From positions 2,664,001 through 2,728,000 of the forward strand of contig NZ_CP025473.1 in assembly GCF_003957375.1 (NCBI RefSeq): a DNA stretch of 64,000 nt, in the 5' to 3' direction. The stretch comes from Enterococcus mundtii. GTDB taxonomy: Bacteria > Bacillota > Bacilli > Lactobacillales > Enterococcaceae. Shown in pieces: positions 45,379 to 54,757 of the stretch; the first letter of the stretch is position 1, and every line of letters starts with the position of its first letter. The notes under the pieces are model-generated. The model was not told where the DNA came from and did not search any database. It saw only the letters and a list, made by a program, of their open reading frames with translations. The position numbers and the translations under genes were made by a program.

Positions 45379-46368
45379 TCAATCTGCTCGTTTTAAAATC
45401 AAAGACGTCAATGCGAACAATGTTTCTTTGGTTCTCGTTGACGTATCTGGTAGTTTTTTGATTTCTTTTAATGCTTGTTTTGTATAGGTTCTCGCCAGTT
45501 TCTGAGCATTAACAACCCCTTTTGCTTCAACTACCAATTGTTGAACTTTCTCAGCTTCAGTTTGTGACATCTGTTTTCCTTTTGATAAATATCCGAGTAA
45601 CTCCGCTCGTTTATTCGTTTGCAAGGCGTAAATCAACGGCAATGAGTACACACCTTGACGAACGTCTTCTAATACAGGTTTGCCGATTTCATCACTTTGT
45701 TTTGTATAATCTAAAATGTCATCAATGATTTGAAACGCCATGCCGATCGCTAACCCGATATCCCCAGCTTTTTTTGCAAAACGTTCGCTTGTGCCACTTT
45801 CGTATGCACCTACAAAACAACTCAGTTGAAACAGTTCAGCGGTTTTACCAGAAATATTCTGTAAGTATTCTTCAACCGTCAACTGGGCATTGTATCTATC
45901 ATCCATTTGCCCGAGCTCGCCGTTCAATACTTTTTCCATACTTCGAGCATTTAATTGCATACTCTTTAAGGAGGAGGTATATTCGGACAATAGTTTGAAA
46001 CAACAAACAAATAAATAATCCCCCGCATAAACAGCGACACTATTGCCAAAACGGCTACGTAAGTTAGGCTTTCCTCTGCGTAAGTCAGCTTCATCAACGA
46101 TATCATCATGGATCAACGTAGCAATGTGTAGCATCTCAATAGATGCTGCCAACGAAATGGCTTTATCGCGATCTTGCTCCGGGCCAAATTGAGCAAATAA
46201 TAATTGATACGCCGGACGCAGTAACTTTCCACCTGCATGAATCGTTTCTTTTATCGCTTCTTCTACTGGTTTGTTTTTCAGCCGAACAACACTTTCCATT
46301 TTTTTTAGTGTTTGATTCAATTCCACTTGGATCGTTGGATAGTCCACCCACATTTGATGTAACTTCAT
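45379..46368 (-). CDS. dmkB: Polyprenyl diphosphate synthase for demethylmenaquinone
   Basis: The 329-aa trans-prenyltransferase has both aspartate-rich motifs: DDIVDE (about 89-94) and DDILDYT (about 215-221), plus GGKLLRP. It builds the long isoprenoid side chain. In Listeria the matching gene of the electron-transfer locus is dmkB, partner of DmkA, here encoded at 52138. It is the last gene of the operon. Confidence 0.92.
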   Translation of the reverse strand: MKLHQMWVDYPTIQVELNQTLKKMESVVRLKNKPVEEAIKETIHAGGKLLRPAYQLLFAQFGPEQDRDKAISLAASIEMLHIATLIHDDIVDEADLRRGKPNLRSRFGNSVAVYAGDYLFVCCFKLLSEYTSSLKSMQLNARSMEKVLNGELGQMDDRYNAQLTVEEYLQNISGKTAELFQLSCFVGAYESGTSERFAKKAGDIGLAIGMAFQIIDDILDYTKQSDEIGKPVLEDVRQGVYSLPLIYALQTNKRAELLGYLSKGKQMSQTEAEKVQQLVVEAKGVVNAQKLARTYTKQALKEIKKLPDTSTRTKETLFALTSLILKRAD

Positions 46369-46390
46369 AAAAAAACTCCTTGCATAACGC

Positions 46391-46957
46391 TTATTTTTTC
46401 AGAAATACCGATTGCCATTGACTATTGGTCTGTCGATCATAGTCTGCTTGGAAACGCTGAAGTGTTCTCACATGTTTCAGCAGATAATTAGCAGCTATCC
46501 CTATGGCCAATCCTGATAGAATACCTAGAAATGATAAAATCGGTAAGTAGAGCATGACTGTCCATGATTGAGCGATAAATGACGCGGTCAATAACTGACC
46601 GACATTATGCATAAATCCACCTGTCGCGCTGATACCAATAATGCTAACCCTTTTAGGGCCCAATTGTTTGACTATCAACATCCCTACATAACTCAACAAC
46701 GCCCCACTCATACTATAAAGAAACGTCGAAATCGTGCCGCCTAATAACGTGGTCAAAAATAAACGCAACCAAAGTAATAAGAAGCTATCTCGTTTTTTCA
46801 TTGTAAAAATTGCCACAATCGTAATCAAATTAGCCAATCCTAGTTTTGCACCTGGCGCAAAAGCGAAAGGATAAGGAATCATATTTTCCAATAAACCGAT
46901 GATCACACCTTGGGCAACTAATAAAGATATATAGATCATTTTTTGTAATTTACTCAT
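46391..46957 (-). CDS. eetB: EetB, Gx-transporter-family membrane protein
   Basis: This 188-aa integral membrane protein with about five segments resembles ECF substrate-binding components (PYPFAFAPGAKLGLANLITI). In the Listeria extracellular electron transfer system EetB works with EetA between Ndh2 and the outside. It stands between dmkB and eetA with short gaps. Confidence 0.88.
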   Translation of the reverse strand: MSKLQKMIYISLLVAQGVIIGLLENMIPYPFAFAPGAKLGLANLITIVAIFTMKKRDSFLLLWLRLFLTTLLGGTISTFLYSMSGALLSYVGMLIVKQLGPKRVSIIGISATGGFMHNVGQLLTASFIAQSWTVMLYLPILSFLGILSGLAIGIAANYLLKHVRTLQRFQADYDRQTNSQWQSVFLKK

Positions 46958-46969
46958 GACGTGAACCGT

Positions 46970-47380
46970 CTAATAAATCAGACTGTCTTCCCCACTCCCG
47001 TCTGTTGATCGCACTTCGATCACTAATTTGTGAGGCAAACAAACGATTGTTTCACCATTATTCGTTGCCCATCCTCGGCGAACGCAAATCTGGTCGTCGC
47101 AGTCTGCTTCTTTGATCCGAATTCGTTCCCCATCGATCTCGATCACGTTTTTGTCGCCATGATCATCTTCGTATAAATAGGTATAAGCTTTGGTTTCAGT
47201 TACCAACGGAAACGTTTTGATTTCTGTTCCATCGACTCGTAGCACCGCTTCTTTATTTGGTGTTACATCCACTTGTTGATAACTAAAGATGAGAACCGGC
47301 AAGAAGGAGAGCATGACTAACAAAAGAATAATGATGATATCCCAAGGTTTTAATAAACTTTTTTGAATAAATTCTTTCAA
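46970..47380 (-). CDS. eetA: EetA, NusG domain II-like membrane-anchored protein
   Basis: The 136-aa protein has one membrane anchor (DIIIILLLVMLSFLPVLIF) and an outside β-domain with CDDQICVRRGW and IVCLPHKLVIEV, the NusG-II-like EetA pattern with three conserved cysteines. I chose the TTG at 47380 behind AGGGAG; the longer frame adds 27 residues with no ribosome site. It acts in transferring electrons across the membrane. Confidence 0.88.
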   Translation of the reverse strand: MKEFIQKSLLKPWDIIIILLLVMLSFLPVLIFSYQQVDVTPNKEAVLRVDGTEIKTFPLVTETKAYTYLYEDDHGDKNVIEIDGERIRIKEADCDDQICVRRGWATNNGETIVCLPHKLVIEVRSTDGSGEDSLIY

Positions 47381-47514
47381 GTACTCACTCCCTTTTTCTC
47401 CTCGTTTGATTGCTCCAATTTTACCATGAATAACGAAAGTTGTGAATGAGAGGCACAACACAGCTAATTCAAGGATTTGATCGATTCATCATTTTTATAC
47501 GAACCTATTTAAGA

Positions 47515-47552
47515 AAAAGACGAGCTTGGAATGTTTGCACACCCCAAGCTCC
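47515..47552 (-). terminator. ndh2 terminator
   Basis: GAGCTTGG and CCAAGCTC pair on the minus strand, followed by TCTTTTTC. It separates ndh2 from the eetA operon, so both likely have their own promoters. Confidence 0.8.
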
Positions 47553-47622
47553 TCCTTATTTCTTCTCATGACATGATTTTAGTTGCTAAAATCTTTTTGA
47601 TTATTTGAATGGTTAACTTTCT

Positions 47623-49554
47623 CTATTCACCGTAACGTGCTTTTGGTTTCCCGTACCACCAATTACCGAGTGTTTTCTGTAACCAAGGAATCACCCAACG
47701 ATCCAAACCGATCGCACGACCTGAACCATTCATCAATGCGAAAGCCACAAAGATGAACCAGATGTTTACCCAGTAGAACATTCCAGAAATACAGAAAGTG
47801 ATGACTAAAACAATCGTTGTCGCACTGCATAACCAAGTGAATAAACCGGCAATCAATGCCAACGCTAACGCGATTTCAAAGAAGACCATGAATTTTTGGA
47901 AGAACATCGCTACATCGTTATTTGGCATGATGACTTGCATCATGCTGTTGAACCAGTCTGGTGATTTATCGATCACTGCCATTGGTTCTTCACCATATGC
48001 GTAGCTCAAGCCAAAATGTGCCGCTTGTGTTGCTGCTTCTCCAGTTGTTGCACCTGCACCGCTCGCAGCTGTTGTTGCATCACCTGCTGCTGAAGCACCA
48101 CTTGCTACATCTGCTACATTGTATTCCCAAGTCCAAGGGAACACACTGTTCCCAGTAAACCATGAACCTTCACCAAACCAAGTGCTTGGTTTTAATACTT
48201 CACCATTACCGATCATTTTTTTAGAAGCTTCGACTAACCAAACGAGACCGTAGAAGATTCGTAATGGGACACTCCATAAAACATTACCGTAACGGGAAGA
48301 ATGTCCACGAGTCACATTGCGATCATCTTTGATATGAAAGAATTCGTGCATCATATATTGGAACATATAATAACCTGAACGGATATCAAAGAAATATTTC
48401 AGGTTGACGATATGCTTCATGATAATTGCTAAAAAGCCACTTAAATGGATTTTGTCAAAAAGGTTCGCTACACCCCATTTTGCACCAACAGAAACCATAA
48501 ATCCTTGGTAGTTTCCTTTAAATTTATGTTTCTCGCCACCTTTAATCGAAGCCACGATATTCGCTGCAGCTGTATGGCCTGTTTGTTCTGCGGCTTGAAC
48601 AATCTGTGGTGTTGGTGTATTAGGGAATTCTTCGTAATACACTAAATCACCAATGATGTAAATATTTTGTTCTTCATAGCCTTTTGCTTGCATATATTCG
48701 TTTGCTACTAAACGTTGGCCACGTGCAGTCTCTAATCCGAAATCAGCCGCATCTGTTGTTCCTTTAACACCTGCTGTCCAAATCAAGGTATGCGTAGGCA
48801 CTTCACGACCGTCTTTTAATTTGATATGGTCAGGAGCGACTTCAACGATTGGCGCATTCAACAATAGCTCAACATTCTTTTTATTTAAATAACGTTCTGC
48901 TTTGGCTGCATCATTACGATCCAACATATTCAAAATCGTTGGCATTGCTTCAACAACCATTAGTGTAATCTCATTTGCATCTAGTTTGTAGTCTTTGGCT
49001 AAACGATCTTTCCAATCCACTAACTCACCAATCATTTCGATTCCCGTAAACCCAGAACCACATACAACAAACGTTAACATTGCCTTACGCAAATTTTCGT
49101 CTGGTTCTAATGCTGCTTTTTCGACTGTTTTCTCAATGTGCTTACGGATCTTAACGGAATCTTCAAATGACCAAAGAGTAAAGCCATTTTCTTTAACACC
49201 TGGTGTACCAAAATCATTTGGTTCACCACCCATACCTAAAATCAATTGATCGAATGGATAAGCGCCTAATTTGGTTTTGACGATTTTTTTCTCTTTGTCG
49301 ATGCCAATTACTGTATCAGTCACTAGGTCTACATTTTTTTGTCTTGCAAATAATCGTTGTAAATCGTACTGGATCGCCTCTGGTTCCACACGTCCGCCTG
49401 CAACTTCGTGAAGTTCTGTCATCATCGTGTGGTACGAATGACGATCAATCAATGTGATTGTTACGTCTTCTTTTTTCAGTTTCTTCGCTAAGTGTTTTGT
49501 AGCTGAAACACCCGCATAACCAGCACCCACAACGACAATATTTTGCTTTGTCAT
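47623..49554 (-). CDS. ndh2: Type II NADH dehydrogenase of the electron-transfer locus
   Basis: In this 643-aa protein, residues 1-390 form a flavoprotein NADH dehydrogenase with FAD motif GAGYAG (10-15) and NADH motif CGSGFTGIE. The carboxyl 200 residues have an Ala/Gly/Thr linker and DoxX-like membrane segments (SMMQVIMPNNDVAMFFQKFM on). This is the Ndh2 of flavin-based extracellular electron transfer. It passes NADH electrons to demethylmenaquinone, separate from the aerobic chain. It is divergent from pplA. Confidence 0.93.
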   Translation of the reverse strand: MTKQNIVVVGAGYAGVSATKHLAKKLKKEDVTITLIDRHSYHTMMTELHEVAGGRVEPEAIQYDLQRLFARQKNVDLVTDTVIGIDKEKKIVKTKLGAYPFDQLILGMGGEPNDFGTPGVKENGFTLWSFEDSVKIRKHIEKTVEKAALEPDENLRKAMLTFVVCGSGFTGIEMIGELVDWKDRLAKDYKLDANEITLMVVEAMPTILNMLDRNDAAKAERYLNKKNVELLLNAPIVEVAPDHIKLKDGREVPTHTLIWTAGVKGTTDAADFGLETARGQRLVANEYMQAKGYEEQNIYIIGDLVYYEEFPNTPTPQIVQAAEQTGHTAAANIVASIKGGEKHKFKGNYQGFMVSVGAKWGVANLFDKIHLSGFLAIIMKHIVNLKYFFDIRSGYYMFQYMMHEFFHIKDDRNVTRGHSSRYGNVLWSVPLRIFYGLVWLVEASKKMIGNGEVLKPSTWFGEGSWFTGNSVFPWTWEYNVADVASGASAAGDATTAASGAGATTGEAATQAAHFGLSYAYGEEPMAVIDKSPDWFNSMMQVIMPNNDVAMFFQKFMVFFEIALALALIAGLFTWLCSATTIVLVITFCISGMFYWVNIWFIFVAFALMNGSGRAIGLDRWVIPWLQKTLGNWWYGKPKARYGE

Positions 49555-49616
49555 TGAATATCCGCTCCTTATTTTTCATCTATATAAATTATTAATAGTT
49601 GATCGTTTTTTCAATT

Positions 49617-49630
49617 TGATAATGATTACA
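49617..49630. promoter_or_regulatory. Fur-like motif between ndh2 and pplA
   Basis: TGATAATGATTACA matches half of a Fur-type dyad (GATAATGATTATC). It lies 63 bases upstream of ndh2 in the divergent control region. Iron control would suit a metal-reducing pathway; the match is partial. Confidence 0.35.
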
Positions 49631-49859
49631 CAATCTTTATACATTATATAGATGTTTTGTATATTTGTCTAACACCTTTTTATGTTTTTTTTGTTACAAT
49701 AAAAACGCCTATTTTTCACGAAATTTCCAGAAAGAAAACGCTCAATTAAATCACTGTCGTTATTTTTGTAAAACGGTTGACTTATTGATGATATCCATTA
49801 GAATGTATAATGAATCACAAGGAATTTGTGGACAAAAAAATGAAATGGTGGGGTTAAAA

Positions 49860-50798
49860 ATGAAGAAAAATCGGTTTGTTACGGGGGTTGCGGTATTAGC
49901 ATTCTCAACATTGATGCTAGGAGCTTGTGGATCAGATAACAATGATAGTTCAAGTAGTACATCTTCTTCTACTTCTACTGCACAATCTTCTACAACAGAA
50001 ACTAGTACAACAGAATCAACTAAAGAAATCGTTGCTGGTGGAGAATTACAAAACGGTACATACAAGTTAGAAGAAAAAAACTACTCTAATGGTTATCGTT
50101 CAGTATTTGAAATCGTTGTAAAAGACGGCAAGATCACTGAATCAAACTTTGATTACATCGATGCAGATGGCAAATCAAAACAAGATGACGCGGAATACAA
50201 CGAAAAGATGGAAGCAAAATCTGGCACAAAACCAGAAACGTTCATTCCTGAATTGAACGATCAATTGGTAAGCGCACAAAGTGCAAGCGATGTAGAAGTT
50301 ATCACTGGTGCGACACACTCATCAGAAAGCTTCCAAAACTATGCACAACAATTGATCCAAGCGGCTCAAGCAGGTAACACAGAAACAATTGAAATCGACA
50401 ATGGCGCGGAATTACAAGACGGCACATACAAATTAGAAGAGAAAAACTATTCGAATGGTTACCGTGTACAATTTGAGTTGACTGTTGCAGATGGCAAAGT
50501 CATTGAATCAAACTTTGATTACATCGATGCAGATGGCAAATCAAAACAAGATGATACAGAGTACAACGAAAAGATGAAAGAAAAATCTGGTACTGATCCT
50601 CAAACTTACATCCCAGAATTAAACGATGAACTTGTTTCAGTAATGGGCGAAGAAGATGGTTCTCCAGCAGATGTAGAAGTTGTTACTGGTGCAACTCACA
50701 GTGCACATTCATTCATCATGTACGCACAACAATTAGTCAATGCTGCTGAAAAAGGCGATACACAAACAATTGAAGTCGATAACATTGTGACAAAATAA
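49860..50798 (+). CDS. pplA: PplA, flavinylated electron-transfer lipoprotein
   Basis: The 312-aa protein starts at ATG 49860 (a GGTGGGG lies upstream); an upstream in-frame ATG at 49665 would bury the signal peptide. Lipobox LGAC, then a Ser/Thr-rich linker, then two near-identical FMN-binding domains, each ending in D-x-E-V-(I/V)-TGAT, where the last Thr takes FMN. It carries electrons from the membrane to outside acceptors. The signal peptide (VAVLAFSTLMLGA) is of the type that yields sex-pheromone-like peptides. A 51-bp perfect repeat links the domains. Confidence 0.93.
   Translation: MKKNRFVTGVAVLAFSTLMLGACGSDNNDSSSSTSSSTSTAQSSTTETSTTESTKEIVAGGELQNGTYKLEEKNYSNGYRSVFEIVVKDGKITESNFDYIDADGKSKQDDAEYNEKMEAKSGTKPETFIPELNDQLVSAQSASDVEVITGATHSSESFQNYAQQLIQAAQAGNTETIEIDNGAELQDGTYKLEEKNYSNGYRVQFELTVADGKVIESNFDYIDADGKSKQDDTEYNEKMKEKSGTDPQTYIPELNDELVSVMGEEDGSPADVEVVTGATHSAHSFIMYAQQLVNAAEKGDTQTIEVDNIVTK
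50138..50554 (+). repeat. 51-bp direct repeat inside pplA
   Basis: 50138-50188 and 50504-50554 are identical (both encode NFDYIDADGKSKQDD), one in each FMN domain. Identity at DNA level suggests recent duplication or gene conversion. Confidence 0.9.
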
Positions 50799-50843
50799 AC
50801 TTTGTCTAACAGAAGGCTCATCTGCCTTTACGATAATCCTTTT

Positions 50844-50874
50844 GGAGATGTGGCAACTGTCACATCTCTTTTTC
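50844..50874 (+). terminator. pplA terminator
   Basis: AGATGTG and CACATCT pair around GCAACTGT, followed by five T. Confidence 0.88.
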
Positions 50875-51027
50875 TGTGCTATCCCTACAAACGCTACACC
50901 CCCCGAAAAAAAGATGTTCATTCCTGCCAGATTATATTAGAATACAAAGCATGAACTTACTTTTGATTTCGCTTAGAGATTTCTCTTTATGTGGAACATG
51001 AAATAGATAAAAAGAAATGAGGAATAG

Positions 51028-52125
51028 ATGTTGAAGAAACGATTACTTCCTTTTGTCTTGTTTTTGTGCCTATTGACCGTGGCTGGTTGTCGCACAGATT
51101 CAACGACTGAAGACAAACAAGAGAATAACACTTCCCTGCTTTCTGACCCTTACACAGACGAACAATTTTTGCTTGGTACTTACGTTCGTATCCGTATCTA
51201 CGATGAAGGGAAAGAAGACGTATTGAAAACTGCTTTTGACCGAGTCAAAGAGTTAGGCGATAAAATCACAATCAATCAAAGCGGCTCCGAAGTTGATGAA
51301 ATCAATCAACAAGCAGGAATCCAACCAGTCAAAGTATCCGACGATGTGTACCGTTTATTAAAACGAGCATATGAGTACAGCGAAGACTCACATGGAGGCT
51401 TTGATATGGCGATCGGTCCCATCACGCAACTATGGCGTATCGGTTTCGATGATGCCCGTAAGCCATCTCAAGCAGAAATTGATGAAGCATTGAAGTTAGT
51501 CGACTACCATAAAGTCAAATTCAATGATGAAGAAAAGACTGTTTACTTGCAAGAAAAAGGCATGATCCTTGATCTAGGGGCAATTGCGAAAGGGTTCATT
51601 ACCGATGAAGTCGTCAAAGTCTTGAAAGACAATGACGTAACGACTGCGATCGTCGATCTAGGTGGGAATGTCTATGTTCTTGGACACAGTCCTAGAGGAG
51701 AAGATCAAGATTGGACAGTCGGTATCCAAGATCCGAATCTTGCCCGTGGTTCGATCCTCGGCTCGATCAAAGAACGAAATAAAACATTAGTCACATCTGG
51801 AATCTATGAGCGCTATTTAGAAGTCGATGGCGTGAAATATCATCACTTGTTTGATCCAAAAACTGGTTATCCATTTGACAATGACATCGCTGGTGTCACG
51901 ATCATCACCGATCAATCTATTGATGGAGACGGACTATCTACTGCAGTCTTCGCCATGGGTGTCAAAGATGGCTTGGCTTACATCGAGGATAAACTGAATG
52001 ACGGAACTGAGGCGATTTTTGTTACAAAAGATGATAAGGTCTATGTGACAGATCCAATCAAAGACACTTTCAAACTCGCTGAAGATTCAAAATATACTAT
52101 GGGCGATCGTTCTGAATTAAACTAA
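51028..52125 (+). CDS. fmnB: FmnB, ApbE-family flavin transferase lipoprotein
   Basis: The 365-aa protein has signal peptide and lipobox VAGC, then ApbE landmarks: GTYVRIRIYDE, GAIAKGFITDEV, DLGGNVYVLG and the metal-binding DGDGLSTAVFAMG. It moves FMN from FAD to the Thr of TGAT motifs outside the cell, here to PplA encoded just upstream. It lies 12 bp before dmkA, so it is probably co-transcribed. Confidence 0.94.
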   Translation: MLKKRLLPFVLFLCLLTVAGCRTDSTTEDKQENNTSLLSDPYTDEQFLLGTYVRIRIYDEGKEDVLKTAFDRVKELGDKITINQSGSEVDEINQQAGIQPVKVSDDVYRLLKRAYEYSEDSHGGFDMAIGPITQLWRIGFDDARKPSQAEIDEALKLVDYHKVKFNDEEKTVYLQEKGMILDLGAIAKGFITDEVVKVLKDNDVTTAIVDLGGNVYVLGHSPRGEDQDWTVGIQDPNLARGSILGSIKERNKTLVTSGIYERYLEVDGVKYHHLFDPKTGYPFDNDIAGVTIITDQSIDGDGLSTAVFAMGVKDGLAYIEDKLNDGTEAIFVTKDDKVYVTDPIKDTFKLAEDSKYTMGDRSELN

Positions 52126-52137
52126 GGAGTAACTGAT

Positions 52138-53091
52138 ATGACACTAAAAATCTTTTTAGAAGTAGTTGAACTACGTACGAAGGTCGCTAGTGTATTTCCT
52201 TTTGCGATAGGGGTTTTATTCTCTATCGCTTTTTTTCACGAAATACAGTGGCTGAACACTTTACTGTTTTTTATTGGTATGCTTATCTTTGACTTAGCAA
52301 CTACCGCAATCAATAACTATATGGATTATGAAAAAGCACATTCGGAAATTTATAAATATGAAGAGAACGTCATTGGACGGACTGGTATTTCACCAAAACT
52401 CGTACGAAACATGATTTTGGGGATGATTGCTTTTGTCTTAGTCATCGGTATATTACTGACGTTGCGGACCGGTTGGTTATTGTTGCTAATGGGCATGATT
52501 TGTTGTTTTATTGGGATTTTTTATACTTTTGGTCCTATCCCTTTATCACGTATGCCATTAGGAGAGATTTTCAGCGGTTTTACCATGGGTTTAGGGATCT
52601 TTACGATGGTCATCTATATCAACACTCATCGTAGCGATCTATTTGATTTAACCCTGTCTTTAGCAACTGGCACCTTCAATTTGTCTGGCAATATCTGGGC
52701 AGTAGCCACCATCTTTCTTGCAGCACTCCCACTTGTTTTTACGATAGCCAATATTATGTTAGCGAATAATTTACGCGATTTGGAGCGAGATATTGAAAAT
52801 CATCGATACACGTTAGTTTTCTACATTGGTCGCCCAATCGGTATCATGCTTTTTCAACTTTTGATGTATGCGTGCTATCTGATTCTTTTAGTAGGACTGA
52901 TTAGTGGTATTTTTCAATGGCCAATCCTTCTGGCTTTCTTGACTATACCAAAAATCTATCTTAATCTTCAGCTATTCAAAGAGAGTCTACCGCAGCCTAT
53001 CAGTTTTAGCTATTCGATCAAAAATATGATTTTGTTCAACAGTAGTTATGCACTTGGTTTATTCGCAACGATTCTTCTCAATCAACTATAG
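52138..53091 (+). CDS. dmkA: DmkA, MenA/UbiA-type prenyltransferase
   Basis: The 317-aa membrane protein with about eight segments has the UbiA motifs NNYMDYEKA (NxxxD type) and LANNLRDLERDIENHR. It joins the polyprenyl chain from DmkB to the naphthoate ring to form the quinone used by Ndh2. GGAG lies upstream. It is last in the rightward operon; a terminator follows. Confidence 0.93.
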   Translation: MTLKIFLEVVELRTKVASVFPFAIGVLFSIAFFHEIQWLNTLLFFIGMLIFDLATTAINNYMDYEKAHSEIYKYEENVIGRTGISPKLVRNMILGMIAFVLVIGILLTLRTGWLLLLMGMICCFIGIFYTFGPIPLSRMPLGEIFSGFTMGLGIFTMVIYINTHRSDLFDLTLSLATGTFNLSGNIWAVATIFLAALPLVFTIANIMLANNLRDLERDIENHRYTLVFYIGRPIGIMLFQLLMYACYLILLVGLISGIFQWPILLAFLTIPKIYLNLQLFKESLPQPISFSYSIKNMILFNSSYALGLFATILLNQL

Positions 53092-53095
53092 ACAT

Positions 53096-53131
53096 AAAAA
53101 AACAGGTGGAAATTATCCACCTGTTTTTTTC
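53096..53131. terminator. Bidirectional terminator, dmkA / conjugation module
   Basis: AAAAAACAGGTGGA pairs with TCCACCTGTTTTTTT. It ends dmkA from the left and the conjugation gene at 53146 from the right. Confidence 0.93.
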
Positions 53132-53145
53132 TCTAGATCTACAGA

Positions 53146-53760
53146 CTATCTCGTTGGTAATGGTGTACCTTTACCTTTCGCTAGTGGATTTCTTGTCAAT
53201 CCCTGACTTATTAATGCATCATTGTGTAGTTTTGCTTGACTATTCGCTCTGTTCGTCATTGCGGATAGTCTTGGTTTTCCATCTGGAGTGCCTCCTTTTT
53301 CAGCTGAATTACTCCTAGAGAGTAAGGGCTTTTCAGCTGAACTTCGTCCATGGGACATTGAGGCAGTCCCCTGTTCTCTGGTCAGGTGGTCTCTACTAAT
53401 AACAAGTTTCCGCTTAACAAAGTTCCAGGCTTTTGATAAAGTTCCCTTATCTTTTGACTCTTTGTCTATTAACTTTTCTCTTCCATCTGCACGATTTTGC
53501 TGATACGTTCTGTATTTTTGTCTTAAGAAACGCCAAGCTCTGGCTAGAATTCCTTTTTCTTTTGGATCTTTACTTTTTGGATTTTCTCGTGCTTCTTTAC
53601 GTTTTTGTCGAAATGCTTGGACTTTTCGAAATACTTTTATTCCTAATTGGAAAACTTTTTTTACGAATTTATAGAGCCAAATTGGTCCTCTTTGAAAGAT
53701 TCTTTTAAAAATATTCTCTATCTTATCGATTTCTGGATCTTTATCAGCGTTATTTTGCAT
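53146..53760 (-). CDS. Basic protein of the conjugation module, unknown (204 aa)
   Basis: The 204-aa, strongly basic, cytoplasmic protein has an internal repeat: KGILARAWRFLRQK and KGTLSKAWNFVKRK about 45 residues apart. The tail is Ser/Arg/Gly-rich. The ATG directly follows the upstream gene stop (TAAATG). The basic nature suggests nucleic acid or membrane contact. The family is not recognised. Confidence 0.7.
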   Translation of the reverse strand: MQNNADKDPEIDKIENIFKRIFQRGPIWLYKFVKKVFQLGIKVFRKVQAFRQKRKEARENPKSKDPKEKGILARAWRFLRQKYRTYQQNRADGREKLIDKESKDKGTLSKAWNFVKRKLVISRDHLTREQGTASMSHGRSSAEKPLLSRSNSAEKGGTPDGKPRLSAMTNRANSQAKLHNDALISQGLTRNPLAKGKGTPLPTR

Positions 53761-54696
53761 TTAGATCACATCTCTTTCTGTTATAGTGACTGTATTACCC
53801 TCTTCATCTGTGGTTTCTTGTGTTCTTGAGGTGTCTGAACGACTCGTTCCATCTTGTGTCATTTGTACAGACTCATACGGCTTTTCAAATAGAGTGTTCC
53901 ATTGGAAGCTTCCTTCATTTCCAAGTAACCTGTATTTATTCGCTTCTTCAGTGATTCTAAAAGTGATTGTTTTCTGTAGATTCCCACTGTCTGTTCGATT
54001 GACAACAAAGTTGGCACCCTCATGATCGGTATCAAATGAAACAATTCGATACTCAAACGTTACTTCTTCATCTGATTTTCCTTCTTCATTTTTTTTCTGA
54101 GTAAATGTATCTTCTCCAAACTCTAACGTAAATGAACGACTAGTGTTCGTATTTTCCCATGTTCCTTGCATCAAGATATCCATCCACATTTGCGAAACTG
54201 CTTGTTGCGCGGCTTCAATCTGTTCAGACATTTCTGCTTCTAACTGCGCTTTTACTTCTTCTGTAGGATAAAGATACACATCTTCCCCATCATCTTCTCG
54301 ATATAAGATCGTGTTTCCCATCTTGGTTTGTAGAGCAAATTCTTTGGTTTGCTTCTTATCGTTTTCTAAAACTACCTGCCCACTTGTATTTAAATAATAG
54401 ATCCCTGATTCAAACCACTCACTAGATACTTTATACGTTCCATCAGTTGCTAATACGATTTCTGTATCATCTGGTAGATTAGAATACCAGGTGCCACTGT
54501 AGATCGTTGCGTTAAAACGATCTCTTGACTCTGTTGTTGCTTGTTCTTCTGTCGTTGAGTCTGTTGATTTACCTGTATTTTCTTGTGCAGTATTCATTAA
54601 TGAATATCCTACGAGCCCAGCAACCACAGCAACAAACAATCCAAGTCCGATAATTATTTTTTTACCTGACTCTGTTTCTAAAAAATTTTTTAACAT
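53761..54696 (-). CDS. Single-pass surface protein of the conjugation module (311 aa)
   Basis: It starts at ATG 54696 with AAAGGAGG; earlier in-frame starts lack a site. One membrane segment (about 12-34), a Thr/Ser/Glu linker, then two β-rich domains (SGTWYSNLPDDTEIVLATDG; QGTWENTNTSRSFTLEFGED) that look like a repeat of a lipocalin-like fold. It probably lies outside the membrane as an accessory of the channel. No named family. Confidence 0.72.
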   Translation of the reverse strand: MLKNFLETESGKKIIIGLGLFVAVVAGLVGYSLMNTAQENTGKSTDSTTEEQATTESRDRFNATIYSGTWYSNLPDDTEIVLATDGTYKVSSEWFESGIYYLNTSGQVVLENDKKQTKEFALQTKMGNTILYREDDGEDVYLYPTEEVKAQLEAEMSEQIEAAQQAVSQMWMDILMQGTWENTNTSRSFTLEFGEDTFTQKKNEEGKSDEEVTFEYRIVSFDTDHEGANFVVNRTDSGNLQKTITFRITEEANKYRLLGNEGSFQWNTLFEKPYESVQMTQDGTSRSDTSRTQETTDEEGNTVTITERDVI

Positions 54697-54757
54697 ACTT
54701 CCTCCTTTCAAGATATCTTCTAAACCATCTCTGTTAATTATTTTCAGTATTATCTTC

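Noticed and set aside
53146-53760. Homology between the basic protein and the coiled-coil protein at 43501
   Set aside because: They share only Lys/Arg-rich style and a KGIL string; no alignable domain.
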